Origin: Novosphingobium aerophilum
GTDB lineage: Bacteria; Pseudomonadota; Alphaproteobacteria; Sphingomonadales; Sphingomonadaceae
Length of the DNA: 64,000 nucleotides
NCBI RefSeq assembly: GCF_014230305.1
Contig: NZ_JACLAU010000012.1
Span: 1 to 64,000, forward strand
Direction of reading: 5' to 3'
The notes beneath the pieces were generated by a model. The model was not told where the DNA came from. It worked only from the letters and a program-made list of their open reading frames with translations, and ran no database searches. The position numbers and the translations under genes were made by a program. Below, piece by piece: positions 36,259 through 45,380 of this stretch; the first letter of the stretch is position 1, and each line of letters begins with the position of its first letter.

Positions 36259-38411
36259 AGCCCGGCAAGGCCGCCATCGCCGCGCTTCTCGATGGCAGCC
36301 ATGCCGATCCCTTCTCGCTGCTGGGCGCGCACGAGGGCCCGAAGGGCACCTTTGCCCGCGCGATCCTGCCCGGCGCCGAAACGGCCGAGGCGCACAACCT
36401 GGCGGGGGACGCGCTGGGCGTGCTCACCCGCACGCACGACGGCGGCCTGTTCGAAGGCTTCATCACCGGCCCGCGGCAGCCGCTGAAGTACCGCTGCGCC
36501 GCGGGCGACCATGCCTGGTGGGTGACCGATCCCTATTCCTTCGGCCCGGTGCTGGGCCCGATGGACGATTACCTGATCGCCGAGGGATCGCACCTGCGCC
36601 TGTTCGACAAGCTGGGCGCGCACCTGATCACCCATGAAGGCGCGCGCGGCGTCCATTTCGCGGTCTGGGCGCCCAATGCCCGGCTGGTTTCGGTGGTCGG
36701 CGATTTCAACGACTGGGACCATCGCCGCCACCCGATGCGCCACCGGGCCGATACCGGGGTGTGGGAACTGTTCGTGCCCGATCTGGGCGAATGGCGCGCC
36801 TACAAGTACCGGATCGTCGGGCCCGACGGGACGGTGCAGCCGCTGAAGGCCGATCCCTTCGCCTTCGCCGCCGAGATCCGGCCCAAGACCGCATCGCTGA
36901 CGATCAATCCCGGCAAGCCCAAATGGGGCGACGAGGCGCACCGCGCCCACTGGGCCAGCGTCGACCCCCGCCGCCAGCCCATCTCGATCTACGAGGTGCA
37001 TGCCGGATCGTGGGACCGTGACGCCGGGGACTGGTTCCTGACCTGGGACCGGCTGGCCGAAGAGCTGATCCCTTACGTGGTCGACCTGGGCTTCACCCAT
37101 ATCGAATTCCTGCCGGTCAGCGAGCATCCCTACGATCCCAGTTGGGGCTACCAGACCACCGGGCTTTATGCCCCAACCGCCCGCCACGGCGATCCGGAAG
37201 GCTTTGCCCGGTTCGTCGACGGCGCGCACCGCGCCGGGGTGGGCGTGCTGCTGGACTGGGTGCCGGCCCACTTCCCCACCGACGCGCACGGCCTTGCGCG
37301 CTTCGATGGCACCGCCCTGTACGAGCACGAGGACCCGCGGCTGGGCTTCCACCCGGACTGGAACACCGCGATCTACAACTTCGGCCGCCGCGAGGTGGCG
37401 AGCTACCTGGTCAACAACGCGCTGTTCTGGGCCGAACGCTATCATGTCGACGGACTGCGCGTGGATGCCGTCGCCTCGATGCTCTACCGCGACTATTCGC
37501 GCGCCGCGGGCGAATGGATCCCGAACCCGGACGGCGGGCGCGAGAACTGGGAAGCGGTCGAATTCCTGCGCGCCATGAACAAGGCGCTTTACGCCAGCAC
37601 CCCGGGGGTGATGACCATCGCCGAGGAATCGACCTCCTGGCCCGGGGTCTCGCAGCCGGTCCACGAGGGCGGGCTGGGGTTCGGGTTCAAGTGGAACATG
37701 GGCTTCATGCACGACACGCTGAAGTACATGGCGCGCGATCCGATCCACCGGTGCCATCACCATGACGAGATCACCTTCGGGCTGGTCTATGCCTTCAGCG
37801 AGAACTTCGTCCTGCCGCTGAGCCATGACGAGGTGGTCCACGGCAAGGGATCGCTGCTGGGCAAGATGAGCGGGGACGATTGGCAGCAGTTCGCCAACTT
37901 GCGCGCCTATTACGGGCTGATGTGGGGCTATCCCGGCAAAAAGCTGCTGTTCATGGGCCAGGAATTCGCCCAGCGACGCGAATGGAGCGAGGCCCGCGCG
38001 CTCGACTGGGACCTTCGCAAGGCCCCGGCGCACGAAGGGGTGCGCCACCTGGTGCGCGATCTGAACCGGGTCTACCGCGACTTGCCCGCCCTTCACGCCC
38101 GCGATTGCGAGGGCGAAGGCTTTGCCTGGCTGGTGGTGGACGATGCCGCCCGGTCGGTCTTCGCCTGGCTGCGGCAGGCGCCGGGCGCGGCGCCGGTGGC
38201 GGTGATCAGCAACATGACGCCCGCGGTGCGCGAAGGCTACCACCTGCCCCTGCCGCACGACGGGCGCTGGCGCGAGGTGCTGAACACCGACGCCGCGATC
38301 TATGGCGGCAGCGGCGTGGGCAACCTGGGCGGAATCACGGCGGCGAACGGCGGCGCAACCGTCACACTGCCGCCACTGGCGACACTGATGTTCGAATGGA
38401 CCGGCTCATAA
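36255..38411 (+). CDS. glgB: 1,4-alpha-glucan branching enzyme
   Basis: GlgB makes the alpha-1,6 branches of glycogen. The 718-residue protein starts with GTG 36255, overlapping the glgP stop by 4 bases. An N-terminal CBM48-like module ([21 protein letters not shown]) precedes the GH13 barrel: [29 protein letters not shown] (region I), [16 protein letters not shown] (region II, catalytic Asp), [10 protein letters not shown] (region III, catalytic Glu) and [15 protein letters not shown] (region IV). A C-terminal beta domain follows. Length and motifs are normal. Confidence 0.97.
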   Translation: MKPGKAAIAALLDGSHADPFSLLGAHEGPKGTFARAILPGAETAEAHNLAGDALGVLTRTHDGGLFEGFITGPRQPLKYRCAAGDHAWWVTDPYSFGPVLGPMDDYLIAEGSHLRLFDKLGAHLITHEGARGVHFAVWAPNARLVSVVGDFNDWDHRRHPMRHRADTGVWELFVPDLGEWRAYKYRIVGPDGTVQPLKADPFAFAAEIRPKTASLTINPGKPKWGDEAHRAHWASVDPRRQPISIYEVHAGSWDRDAGDWFLTWDRLAEELIPYVVDLGFTHIEFLPVSEHPYDPSWGYQTTGLYAPTARHGDPEGFARFVDGAHRAGVGVLLDWVPAHFPTDAHGLARFDGTALYEHEDPRLGFHPDWNTAIYNFGRREVASYLVNNALFWAERYHVDGLRVDAVASMLYRDYSRAAGEWIPNPDGGRENWEAVEFLRAMNKALYASTPGVMTIAEESTSWPGVSQPVHEGGLGFGFKWNMGFMHDTLKYMARDPIHRCHHHDEITFGLVYAFSENFVLPLSHDEVVHGKGSLLGKMSGDDWQQFANLRAYYGLMWGYPGKKLLFMGQEFAQRREWSEARALDWDLRKAPAHEGVRHLVRDLNRVYRDLPALHARDCEGEGFAWLVVDDAARSVFAWLRQAPGAAPVAVISNMTPAVREGYHLPLPHDGRWREVLNTDAAIYGGSGVGNLGGITAANGGATVTLPPLATLMFEWTGS

Positions 38412-38424
38412 CGGGAGAATCGGG

Positions 38425-39687
38425 ATGCGGGATGTGACAGGACGGCCGCTGGCGCGCGATGCCATGGCCTATGTGCTCGCCGGAGGCCGGGGCAGCCGGC
38501 TGAAGGAGCTGACGGACAACCGCGCCAAGCCGGCGGTCTATTTCGGCGGGGTCAGCCGGATCATCGACTTTGCCCTGTCCAACGCGATCAATTCGGGCAT
38601 CCGCCGCATCGGCGTGGCCACGCAGTACAAGGCGCATTCGCTGATCCGCCACATGCAGCGCGCCTGGAACTTCATGCGCCCGGAACGCAACGAAAGCTTC
38701 GATATCCTGCCCGCCAGCCAGCGCATTTCCGAGCTGCACTGGTACGAAGGCACGGCCGATGCGGTGTTCCAGAACATCGACATCATCGAAAGCTACGCGC
38801 CCAAATACATGGTCATCCTGGCCGGCGACCACATCTACAAGATGGACTACGAGCTGATGCTGCAGCAGCACGTCGACTCGGGCGCGGACGTGACGATCGG
38901 GTGCCTGATCGTCCCCAAGAAGGATGCCACCGGCTTCGGCGTGATGGCGGTCGACCAGCACGACGTGATCACCGCCTTCGTCGAGAAGCCCGCCGATCCG
39001 CCGACCATCCCCGGCGATCCCGAGCACTCGCTGGCTTCGATGGGCATCTATGTGTTCGAAACGAAGTTCCTGTTCGAACAGTTGCGCCGCGATGCAGAGG
39101 ATCCGGAATCCTCGCGCGATTTCGGCGGGGACATCATCCCCTACATCGTCAAGCACGGAAAGGCCGTGGCGCACCGCTTCACCGATTCGTGCATCCGCGC
39201 CGCCGAGCAGATCGGCGAATACTGGCGCGATGTCGGCACGCTTGACGCCTATTTCGAGGCCAACCTCGATCTGACCGACACGGTCCCCAAGCTCAACATG
39301 TACGATCGCGACTGGCCGATCTGGACCGACCAGATCGTCGCCGCCCCGGCCAAGTTCGTCCACGACGAGGACGGCCGGCGGGGCCATGCGATCTCGTCGC
39401 TGATCAGCCAGGACTGCATCGTCTCGGGCGCGCTGGCCAAGCGCTCGCTGCTGTTCACCGGGGTCAAGATGGGGTCCTGGTCCAGCGTCGACGAGGCGGT
39501 GATCCTGCCCTATTGCAACATCGGCCGCGGCGCCCGCCTGTCCAAGGTGATCCTGGACACCGGAGTGCGCATCCCCGAAGGCCTGGTGGTGGGCGAGGAC
39601 CCGGTGCTCGACGCCCAGCGCTTCCGCCGGACCGAAAGCGGGGTCTGCCTGATCAACAAGGCGATGATCCAGCGGCTGACAGCGTAA
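38425..39687 (+). CDS. glgC: Glucose-1-phosphate adenylyltransferase
   Basis: GlgC makes ADP-glucose, the committed step of bacterial glycogen synthesis, and is normally under allosteric control. The 420-residue product starts at ATG 38425 behind GGGAGAATC. It carries the nucleotidyltransferase signature near the N-terminus ([20 protein letters not shown]), the ADP-glucose site [21 protein letters not shown], the sugar-binding [10 protein letters not shown] region, and a C-terminal left-handed helix domain ([14 protein letters not shown]). It follows glgB by 13 bases and is followed by a repeat-bearing gap before glgA. Confidence 0.97.
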   Translation: MRDVTGRPLARDAMAYVLAGGRGSRLKELTDNRAKPAVYFGGVSRIIDFALSNAINSGIRRIGVATQYKAHSLIRHMQRAWNFMRPERNESFDILPASQRISELHWYEGTADAVFQNIDIIESYAPKYMVILAGDHIYKMDYELMLQQHVDSGADVTIGCLIVPKKDATGFGVMAVDQHDVITAFVEKPADPPTIPGDPEHSLASMGIYVFETKFLFEQLRRDAEDPESSRDFGGDIIPYIVKHGKAVAHRFTDSCIRAAEQIGEYWRDVGTLDAYFEANLDLTDTVPKLNMYDRDWPIWTDQIVAAPAKFVHDEDGRRGHAISSLISQDCIVSGALAKRSLLFTGVKMGSWSSVDEAVILPYCNIGRGARLSKVILDTGVRIPEGLVVGEDPVLDAQRFRRTESGVCLINKAMIQRLTA

Positions 39688-39768
39688 GGGCGATGTCAGC
39701 TGTCTGGTCCGAGCAGGAGGCGATTGGCTCCAACGATCTGGCGGAACGTGCTCTCCATGCAATCGGCA

Positions 39769-39872
39769 CGTCGCCCCTGCGCAGGCAGGGGCCCAATCCA
39801 ACATCGCCCATCTCCGCCGACCTATCGCGTTCGGACTGATTGGGTTAGGCCCCTGCCTGCGCAGGGGCGACG
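39769..39872. repeat. Palindromic intergenic repeat between glgC and glgA
   Basis: A 25-bp perfect inverted repeat: TCGCCCCTGCGCAGGCAGG and following bases at 39769-39793, and its reverse complement at 39848-39872. The arms enclose about 55 bases, with partly matching CCCAATCC/GATTGGG next to them. Each arm is itself nearly palindromic (CCTGCGCAGG). It is the only sizeable gap (about 225 bases) in the otherwise tightly packed glg genes. It could terminate, attenuate or stabilise the transcript between glgC and glgA. Confidence 0.75.
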
Positions 39873-39911
39873 AACCATTGGATTTAGCTGTTCTATGGGG
39901 CTTCTCGCATC

Positions 39912-41360
39912 ATGACATCCCCCCCCATCCGCGTCCTCTCCGTCGCCTCCGAAGCGGTGCCATGGGTCAAGACCGGTGGTCTTGCCGATGTGGCGGGAGC
40001 GCTGCCCGCCGCCCTCGCCCCGCACGGGGTGGCGGCCACCACGCTGATCCCGGGTTACCGCGACGTGCTGGCCCGGCTGGGCAAGCGGCCGCGCACCGCG
40101 CACAAGTGGGCCGACCTGTTCGGCGGCCCGGCGCGGCTGCTGGCCAGGGACGCGATGCTGGTGCTGGACGCCCCGCACCTGTTCGACCGGCCCGGCCGCC
40201 CCTATGGCGACGATGCCGGGCACGACTGGCCCGACAACTGGCGCCGGTTCGCCGCTTTCGCCCGCGCGGCCGCCGATGTCGCGGGCGGCGCGGCCAAGGG
40301 CCTGCGCTTCGACCTGCTCCACGCGCACGACTGGCAGGCCGGGCTGGCTCCGGCCTATCTGCGCTTTGCCCCGGTGGCCGGCAGCAAGCCGGTTCCCGCG
40401 GTCATGACGATCCACAACATGGCCTTCCAGGGCTATTTCCCGGCCGAGGTGTTCCCCCAACTGGGCCTCCCGCGCCAGGCCTGGGCGATGGACGGGGTCG
40501 AATATCACGGCGGGGTGGGGCTGCTTAAGGCCGGGCTGGAAAGCGCCCAGGCGATCACCACGGTCAGCCCGACCTATGCCCGCGAGATCCGCCAGCCCGA
40601 ATTCGGCATGGGGCTGGATGGACTGATCCGCGCCCGCGGTCAGGCGGTCCACGGGATCGTCAACGGGATCGACGGGGCGGAATGGAACCCGGAAACCGAT
40701 CCCGCCATCGCTGCCCGCTACACCGCCGCAACCCTGCCGGACCGGTCCGCCAACCGCGCCGCGCTGGCAGCCGAATTCGGGCTGGAGGCGGGGGACGGCC
40801 CGCTGTTCATCGTTGTGAGCCGGCTGACCTGGCAAAAGGGCATGGATGTCCTGCTGGAAGCGCTGGACCACCTGGTCTGGCTGGGCGGACGGCTGGCCCT
40901 GCTCGGCAGCGGGGATGCCGCGCTGGAGGCGGGCTTTCACGCCGCCGCCGCGCGCCATCCCGGCCGGATCGGGGTGCGCATCGGCTATGACGAAGCGCTG
41001 TCCCACCGCATGCAGGCGGGCGGCGACGCGATCCTGGTGCCCAGCCGGTTCGAACCCTGCGGGCTCACCCAGCTTTATGGCCTGCGTTACGGCTGCGTGC
41101 CCGTGGTCGCGCGGACCGGCGGGCTGGCCGATACGGTGATCGACGCCAATGTCGCGGCCCTGGCGATCGGCGCGGCGACCGGCGTCCAGTTCGACGGGGT
41201 CCATCCTGCCGCGCTCAAGGCCGCGCTCGACCGCACCCTGGCGCTGTGGCGTTGCCCCGAAGACTGGCAGGCGCTGCAGCGCGCCGGCATGGCCCAGGAC
41301 TTTTCGTGGGCGCGCAGCGGCGCGGCCTATGCCGCGCTTTATCGCCAGTTGGTGGCATGA
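39912..41360 (+). CDS. glgA: Glycogen synthase (ADP-glucose-dependent)
   Basis: GlgA extends alpha-1,4-glucan from ADP-glucose (GT5 family). The 482-residue product has the donor-binding KTGGLADVAGALPAAL near the N-terminus, RFDLLHAHDWQAGLAPAYLR, TIHNMAFQGYFP, AITTVSPTYAREI, GIVNGIDGAEWNP, and the C-terminal donor site PSRFEPCGLTQLYGLRYG with the second TGGL. All expected motifs are present at normal length. It overlaps the following glgX by 4 bases (ATGA). Its start follows the palindromic repeat by about 40 bases, so it may have its own expression signals. Confidence 0.96.
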   Translation: MTSPPIRVLSVASEAVPWVKTGGLADVAGALPAALAPHGVAATTLIPGYRDVLARLGKRPRTAHKWADLFGGPARLLARDAMLVLDAPHLFDRPGRPYGDDAGHDWPDNWRRFAAFARAAADVAGGAAKGLRFDLLHAHDWQAGLAPAYLRFAPVAGSKPVPAVMTIHNMAFQGYFPAEVFPQLGLPRQAWAMDGVEYHGGVGLLKAGLESAQAITTVSPTYAREIRQPEFGMGLDGLIRARGQAVHGIVNGIDGAEWNPETDPAIAARYTAATLPDRSANRAALAAEFGLEAGDGPLFIVVSRLTWQKGMDVLLEALDHLVWLGGRLALLGSGDAALEAGFHAAAARHPGRIGVRIGYDEALSHRMQAGGDAILVPSRFEPCGLTQLYGLRYGCVPVVARTGGLADTVIDANVAALAIGAATGVQFDGVHPAALKAALDRTLALWRCPEDWQALQRAGMAQDFSWARSGAAYAALYRQLVA

Positions 41361-43168
41361 CCCGGTTCCGGGTCCGCGCCCCCGAGGCGGGCCAGGTCTG
41401 GCTCTGCCTGTTCGAGGGTGATCGGGAGACGCCGCTGCCCATGGCCCGCGATGGGGCGGATTGGGTGCTGGACCATGCCGCGGCCGGTCCCGGCACGCGC
41501 TATGGCCTGCGCGCGGCGGGAACCTATGCGCCCGATGCCGGCCTGTGGTTCAATCCGGCCAAGCTGCTGGTCGATCCGCGTGCGGTCACGCTCGACCGCC
41601 GGTTCCGCTACGATCCACGGCTGGGCCAGTATGGAGTGGACACCGCCGATCTGGTGCCCCGGGCCGTGGTGCCGCCTGCCCTGCCCGAGCTGTCGCCCCG
41701 CCCGCCGATGTTCACCCGTGGGGGACTGGTCTACGAGGTCAACGTTCGCGCGCTGACCATGCTCCACCCGGACGTGCCGGCCAGCCTGCGCGGCACGGTG
41801 GCGGCGCTCGCCCATCCGGCGATCCTGGCCCATCTGCGCAAGCTGCGGGTCAGCGCGGTCGAGCTGATGCCAATCGTCGCCTGGATCGACGAGCGCCACC
41901 TGCCGCCGCTGGGACTGACCAATGCCTGGGGCTACAACCCGGTGGTGCCGATGGCGCTCGATCCCGGCCTGTGCCCCGGCGGCGTGGCCGAACTGCGCGA
42001 CACGGTCGCCGCGCTTCATGCCGAAGGGATCGGGGTGCTGCTCGATCTGGTGTTCAACCACACCGGCGAAAGCGACCGGCTCGGCCCGACGCTCAGCTTC
42101 CGCGGGCTGGACCAGCGCGGGACCTATGCCCACGACGCTGCCGGAGACCTGGTCAACGACACGGGCTGCGGCAACACGATCGACTTTGGCCAGGCCCACA
42201 ACCGCGGGCTGGTGCTGGACAGCCTGCGCCACTTCGTCCGCCACTGCGGCATCGACGGGTTCCGCTTCGATCTGGCCCCGGTGCTGGCGCGCGGGCCGGG
42301 GTTCAGCCGACAGGCCCCGATCTTCGCCGAAATCGGCGCCGATCCGGTGCTGGCCGATCGGGTGCTGATCGCCGAACCCTGGGACATCGGCCCGGGTGGC
42401 TACCAGTTGGGCGGGTTCCCCCCGCACTGGCTGGAATGGAACGACCGGTTCCGCGACGATGTGCGCCGCTTCTGGCGCGGCGATGCCACGGTGACGGTGG
42501 GCCAGCTCGCCACGCGCCTGGCCGGATCGTCCGACCTGTTCGGGCCTGCCGATCCGGAACACGGCTGTCGCAGCGTCAACTTCCTGGCCGCGCACGATGG
42601 CTTCACCCTGGCCGATACGGTGGCCTACTCCGGCCGCCACAACTGGGCCAACGGCGAGAACAACCGGGACGGCCACGGCGGCGAAGTGTGCTGGAACCAT
42701 GGCGTAGAGGGGCCGAGCCGCGATCCGGCGGTGCAGGCCGCCCGCGCCGCGGACTTGCGCGCGATGCTCGGCACGCTGTTCGCCGCGACCGGGACGATCA
42801 TGCTGACGGCGGGGGACGAATTCGGGCGCAGCCAGCAGGGCAACAACAACGCCTATTGCCAGGACAACCCCCTGACCTGGCTCGACTGGACCCATCGTGA
42901 CACCGCGCTGGAAGACCATGTGGCGGCGCTGGCGGCATGGCGCGCGGCGCGGGTGCCCTGCTTCACCGCCTTCCCGCGCGAGGGCGCCTGGCTGTCGCCA
43001 TCGGGGGAGCCGATGACCATTCCGGAGTGGGAGAGCCCCGAGACCGGCGGCCTGGCCTATCGCTCGCTGGAGGCGGAGCGGCGCTATGGGGTGATCATAG
43101 ACCGAGCGGGGCGACGGGTGGAGTTGGACGGCTCAGAAAGCCGCGCCATGAGCGCGGGTCAGTCATAG
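41357..43168 (+). CDS. glgX: Glycogen debranching enzyme
   Basis: GlgX hydrolyses alpha-1,6 branches from phosphorylase-limit dextrins (GH13_11). The product is 603 residues from ATG 41357 within the glgA stop; family members are often 650-700, so the N-terminal module is compact. Visible motifs are VYEVNVRALTM, VELMPIVAWIDERHLP, WGYNPVVPMALDP, DLVFNHTGE (I), DGFRFDLAPVLAR (II, Asp), LIAEPWDIGPGGYQLGGFP (III, Glu) and FLAAHDGFTLADTVAY (IV, Asp). It is the last gene in the run; its 3' end overlaps the convergent anti-sigma-like gene by 10 bases. Confidence 0.93.
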   Translation: MTRFRVRAPEAGQVWLCLFEGDRETPLPMARDGADWVLDHAAAGPGTRYGLRAAGTYAPDAGLWFNPAKLLVDPRAVTLDRRFRYDPRLGQYGVDTADLVPRAVVPPALPELSPRPPMFTRGGLVYEVNVRALTMLHPDVPASLRGTVAALAHPAILAHLRKLRVSAVELMPIVAWIDERHLPPLGLTNAWGYNPVVPMALDPGLCPGGVAELRDTVAALHAEGIGVLLDLVFNHTGESDRLGPTLSFRGLDQRGTYAHDAAGDLVNDTGCGNTIDFGQAHNRGLVLDSLRHFVRHCGIDGFRFDLAPVLARGPGFSRQAPIFAEIGADPVLADRVLIAEPWDIGPGGYQLGGFPPHWLEWNDRFRDDVRRFWRGDATVTVGQLATRLAGSSDLFGPADPEHGCRSVNFLAAHDGFTLADTVAYSGRHNWANGENNRDGHGGEVCWNHGVEGPSRDPAVQAARAADLRAMLGTLFAATGTIMLTAGDEFGRSQQGNNNAYCQDNPLTWLDWTHRDTALEDHVAALAAWRAARVPCFTAFPREGAWLSPSGEPMTIPEWESPETGGLAYRSLEAERRYGVIIDRAGRRVELDGSESRAMSAGQS

Positions 43169-43923
43169 ATTGTCGCAGTTGGCGGGTCGATGATCGGGAT
43201 CGCATCGGGCCCCGTCGCCGGGTTTCCGGCCTGCGACCCTCGCTGGCGCCGGGCCGCGCGGTATTCGCGGAGGATCGCGCGGATTTCCGCCTGATCCTCC
43301 GCCGGCAGGGTCCGGAATTGCTGGCGCAGGCGCTGTTTGCGGGCTTCGGGCAGGCGGCGGTACTGGCGGGCCAGTTCGGCCAGGTCCGGGGGCGTGGGCG
43401 CCTCGCCGCGCGCCTCCTGCCGGCGGGCACGCCGTTCAAGGTAGCGGTTGACCTTGGCCGCCGTCTGCGGGTTGGCCTGCAGTCGCGCGATCACCGGGGC
43501 GATCCGCTCCGGCCCGGGTGCGGCGGAGGGAACCGCGACGGGTTCCGGCGCGGCCGGTGGGGCGGCCACGGGGCGCGCGCGGGCCGGTCGGGCGATGGAC
43601 GGGCGATCACCGGCCACCGGCGCCAGCGCTGCGGCCACCACGGCCTGAACCTGCTGCTGCGCGGCGGGCCCGAACACGCCCCGCTCCGCTGCGGCAGCCG
43701 TGACCATGACCGTGCCCGAAAGGATCACTGCCCCATAAAGGCCCTGCCGCCACCGCGGCGCGCGACCCGGTGCGCGCCGCGGTGGCAGAGGGGGCACGGC
43801 TTCGCCGCTCACCCCCGCCATGACCCGATCCATCCACTCCGCCGAGGGCGCGGGCACGGCAAAGCTGTCCAGCAGCGCGCGTTCCTCGGCCGTGAAGCCT
43901 TCGCGCGGATCAGCCATGGCCAT
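43159..43923 (-). CDS. Probable membrane anti-sigma factor
   Basis: A 254-residue protein from ATG 43923, overlapping the end of the ECF sigma gene by 14 bases, which suggests translational coupling as in sigma/anti-sigma pairs. The N-terminal 70 residues are cytoplasmic, one membrane helix follows (YGAVILSGTVMVTAAAA), then an Ala/Pro-rich periplasmic linker and a basic, helical C-terminal domain (YRRLPEARKQRLRQQFRTL). The last part resembles DUF3106-type helical repeats. I see no zinc-binding HxxxCxxC motif. Sigma-binding is inferred from position and topology. Confidence 0.65.
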   Translation of the reverse strand: MAMADPREGFTAEERALLDSFAVPAPSAEWMDRVMAGVSGEAVPPLPPRRAPGRAPRWRQGLYGAVILSGTVMVTAAAAERGVFGPAAQQQVQAVVAAALAPVAGDRPSIARPARARPVAAPPAAPEPVAVPSAAPGPERIAPVIARLQANPQTAAKVNRYLERRARRQEARGEAPTPPDLAELARQYRRLPEARKQRLRQQFRTLPAEDQAEIRAILREYRAARRQRGSQAGNPATGPDAIPIIDPPTATIYD

Positions 43924-44533
43924 GATCGCTCCCTTCCGGTTCGTCCTGCCGCATGCCCGACAGTTCCTGCCGCAGGGCGGAGCGGGCTCGGAACAGCAGC
44001 GATTCGAATGCCTTGATGGTCATGCCCAGCATGTCGGCCGCCGCCGCGTTGGACAGTTCCTCGTAATAGGTCAGCACGATCGCGGCCCGCTGCCGGTCCG
44101 GCAGCCGCGCGATCGCCTGCCGGGCGGAATGGGCCGCCTGGCCCTGCATGACCAGCACGTCCGCGCCCGGGGTCCCATCCGCCAGATCCTCCGCCAGGTC
44201 ATCCGTCTCGCTCCGGCGGCTGCGCTGGCGCAACCGGTCCAGGCAGAGGTTGGTGGCGACCGCCTGCAACCAGCCCGGCACCGAGCGGACCGTGCCCGCC
44301 TGATCGCCCAGGCGCCAGAGCCGCAACAGGGCTTCCTGCGCGATGTCCTCGGCATCGGCCGGACTGCCCAGCATCCGCGCCGCGATCCGGTGGGGGATCG
44401 CGCCGTACCGTTCGACCACCAGCCGGAAGGCCGCGGCATCGCGCCGGGCGATCCGCGCCAGCAAGGCGCCCTCGTCCGTCCCGGCAAGGCCGGTCGGGCG
44501 CAGGGCGAATGCGGGGGCGATCGATCGGATCAA
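43910..44533 (-). CDS. ECF-type RNA polymerase sigma factor
   Basis: A 207-residue sigma-70-family protein with only regions 2 and 4. Region 2 is visible in DAAAFRLVVERYG, MLGSPADAEDIAQEALLRLW and WLQAVATNLCLDRLR; region 4 in IARLPDRQRAAIVLTYYEELSNAAAADMLGMTIKAFE and LLFRARSALRQEL. A non-canonical TTG (44533) appears to be the start, as no ATG/GTG lies nearby. It is coupled to a membrane anti-sigma factor downstream and preceded by the Gly-rich secreted protein gene, the likeliest local target. The signal sensed is unknown. Confidence 0.88.
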   Translation of the reverse strand: MIRSIAPAFALRPTGLAGTDEGALLARIARRDAAAFRLVVERYGAIPHRIAARMLGSPADAEDIAQEALLRLWRLGDQAGTVRSVPGWLQAVATNLCLDRLRQRSRRSETDDLAEDLADGTPGADVLVMQGQAAHSARQAIARLPDRQRAAIVLTYYEELSNAAAADMLGMTIKAFESLLFRARSALRQELSGMRQDEPEGSDHGHG

Positions 44534-44614
44534 GCAGGGATCACACGGACAGGGCCAATCACCGGAGGCTGGGGCGGCATCATTCCCATCCCCCGGCGAT
44601 CATGCAAGCCTTGG

Positions 44615-44953
44615 TCAGAGCCCGCGCGCGCGGCCCGTGCCGCTCACGCCGCCACGCCCGGCCACGCCGCCCCGGCCGCTGAACGTGCCCCGGCCCACGG
44701 CCACGCCGCGACCGGACACCGTGCCGGTGCCGCGCTGGCGCTGGATCGAACCGTCCGCCCCGCGATAGAACACCGTCCCGGTCCCGCTCACCGTACCGCG
44801 ACCGACGGCCACGCCGCGCCCGCTGCCTTCGCCGCTGCCGGTCGCCCAGCCCCGGCCTTCCGCCGTGCCCTCGGCCGCTGCGGCCATCGCCGGAGCCAGC
44901 ACCACCGCGGCGGCCAGACCCAAACCCAGTGCGGACATCCTGATTGCCTTCAT
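44615..44953 (-). CDS. Secreted Gly-rich repeat protein
   Basis: From ATG 44953, behind AGGAGG, the product is 112 residues: a signal peptide (LGLGLAAAVVLAPAMAAAA), then about 85 residues of Gly-Arg-Thr-Ser-Val repeats. Two longer units stand out, SGRGVAVGRGTVSGTGTV and SGRGVAVGRGTFSGRGG, separated by FYRGADGSIQRQRG. The regular GRG/GTG spacing suggests an extended or beta-solenoid-like structure. I recognise no family. It lies 81 bases before the ECF sigma gene on the same strand. Confidence 0.65.
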   Translation of the reverse strand: MKAIRMSALGLGLAAAVVLAPAMAAAAEGTAEGRGWATGSGEGSGRGVAVGRGTVSGTGTVFYRGADGSIQRQRGTGTVSGRGVAVGRGTFSGRGGVAGRGGVSGTGRARGL

Positions 44954-44976
44954 CGTCGCCTCCTGATCGGTCACGC

Positions 44977-44991
44977 GCACTGCACCAGTGC
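44977..44991 (-). promoter_or_regulatory. Palindrome in the promoter region of the Gly-rich gene
   Basis: GCACTG-GTG-CAGTGC (as read on the minus strand) is a perfect 6-bp inverted repeat centred about 30 bases upstream of the Gly-rich gene start. GGAAC, the usual -35 core of ECF promoters, lies just upstream on the same strand (GGGGAACAGTGCACTGG), but no matching -10 stands out. It may be an operator or part of a promoter; low certainty. Confidence 0.35.
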
Positions 44992-45090
44992 ACTGTTCCC
45001 CAGACGCCGCTGCCGGAAAAACCCTTCGTGCCCCGCGTCCTTTTTTTCACGGCTTGATCGGGCGGGTGTCGGCACGTCCCCCCCACGGCA

Positions 45091-45122
45091 ACCGGCCCGC
45101 CGCGCGGTTGCGCGACGGGCCG
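45091..45122 (-). terminator. GC-rich hairpin downstream of the small aceA-linked gene
   Basis: CCGGCCCG (45091-45098) pairs perfectly with CGGGCCGG (45115-45122), about 30 bases beyond the stop of the 52-residue gene on the minus strand. A terminator for the aceA transcript is plausible from position, but no T-run follows. Confidence 0.4.
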
Positions 45123-45151
45123 GCCGTTCCTCCCCAGGAACTGTGGCGGGA

Positions 45152-45310
45152 TCAGCGCCCGGCGGCGCTGCCGAGACGGTGGTACAGGTTCGAGAACTTG
45201 ATCGATTCCGGCACGTCCTCGTGCGCGCGCAGATAGAACAGCACGGCCTCGCGGATCAGCTTGAAATCCTCGGTGGACAGGACCGCACGGGCCCGGGTCG
45301 GTTCACTCAT
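45152..45310 (-). CDS. Small protein downstream of isocitrate lyase
   Basis: A 52-residue product starts at ATG 45310 behind a strong GAGGAG site (the longer frame to 45364 would run into the hairpin). Its sequence, TEDFKLIREAVLFYLRAHEDVPESIKFSNLYHRLG, looks like two compact helices and is well formed, with aromatic and charged residues evenly placed. I do not recognise the family. It follows aceA by 70 bases on the same strand across a 10-bp hairpin, so it may be expressed with it at lower level. Confidence 0.7.
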   Translation of the reverse strand: MSEPTRARAVLSTEDFKLIREAVLFYLRAHEDVPESIKFSNLYHRLGSAAGR

Positions 45311-45330
45311 GGTCCTTCTCCTCTTCAGGT

Positions 45331-45355
45331 CCCTCCCCCGATCAGCGGGGGAGGG
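45331..45355 (-). terminator. Perfect 10-bp hairpin just after aceA
   Basis: CCCTCCCCCG (45331-45340) and CGGGGGAGGG (45346-45355) form a perfect 10-bp stem with a 5-base loop, 25 bases past the aceA stop. It lacks a T-run; it may stabilise the aceA mRNA end or reduce readthrough into the small gene that follows. Confidence 0.5.
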
Positions 45356-45380
45356 TTTGCTCATGGTCAGGCGGCCGGCA

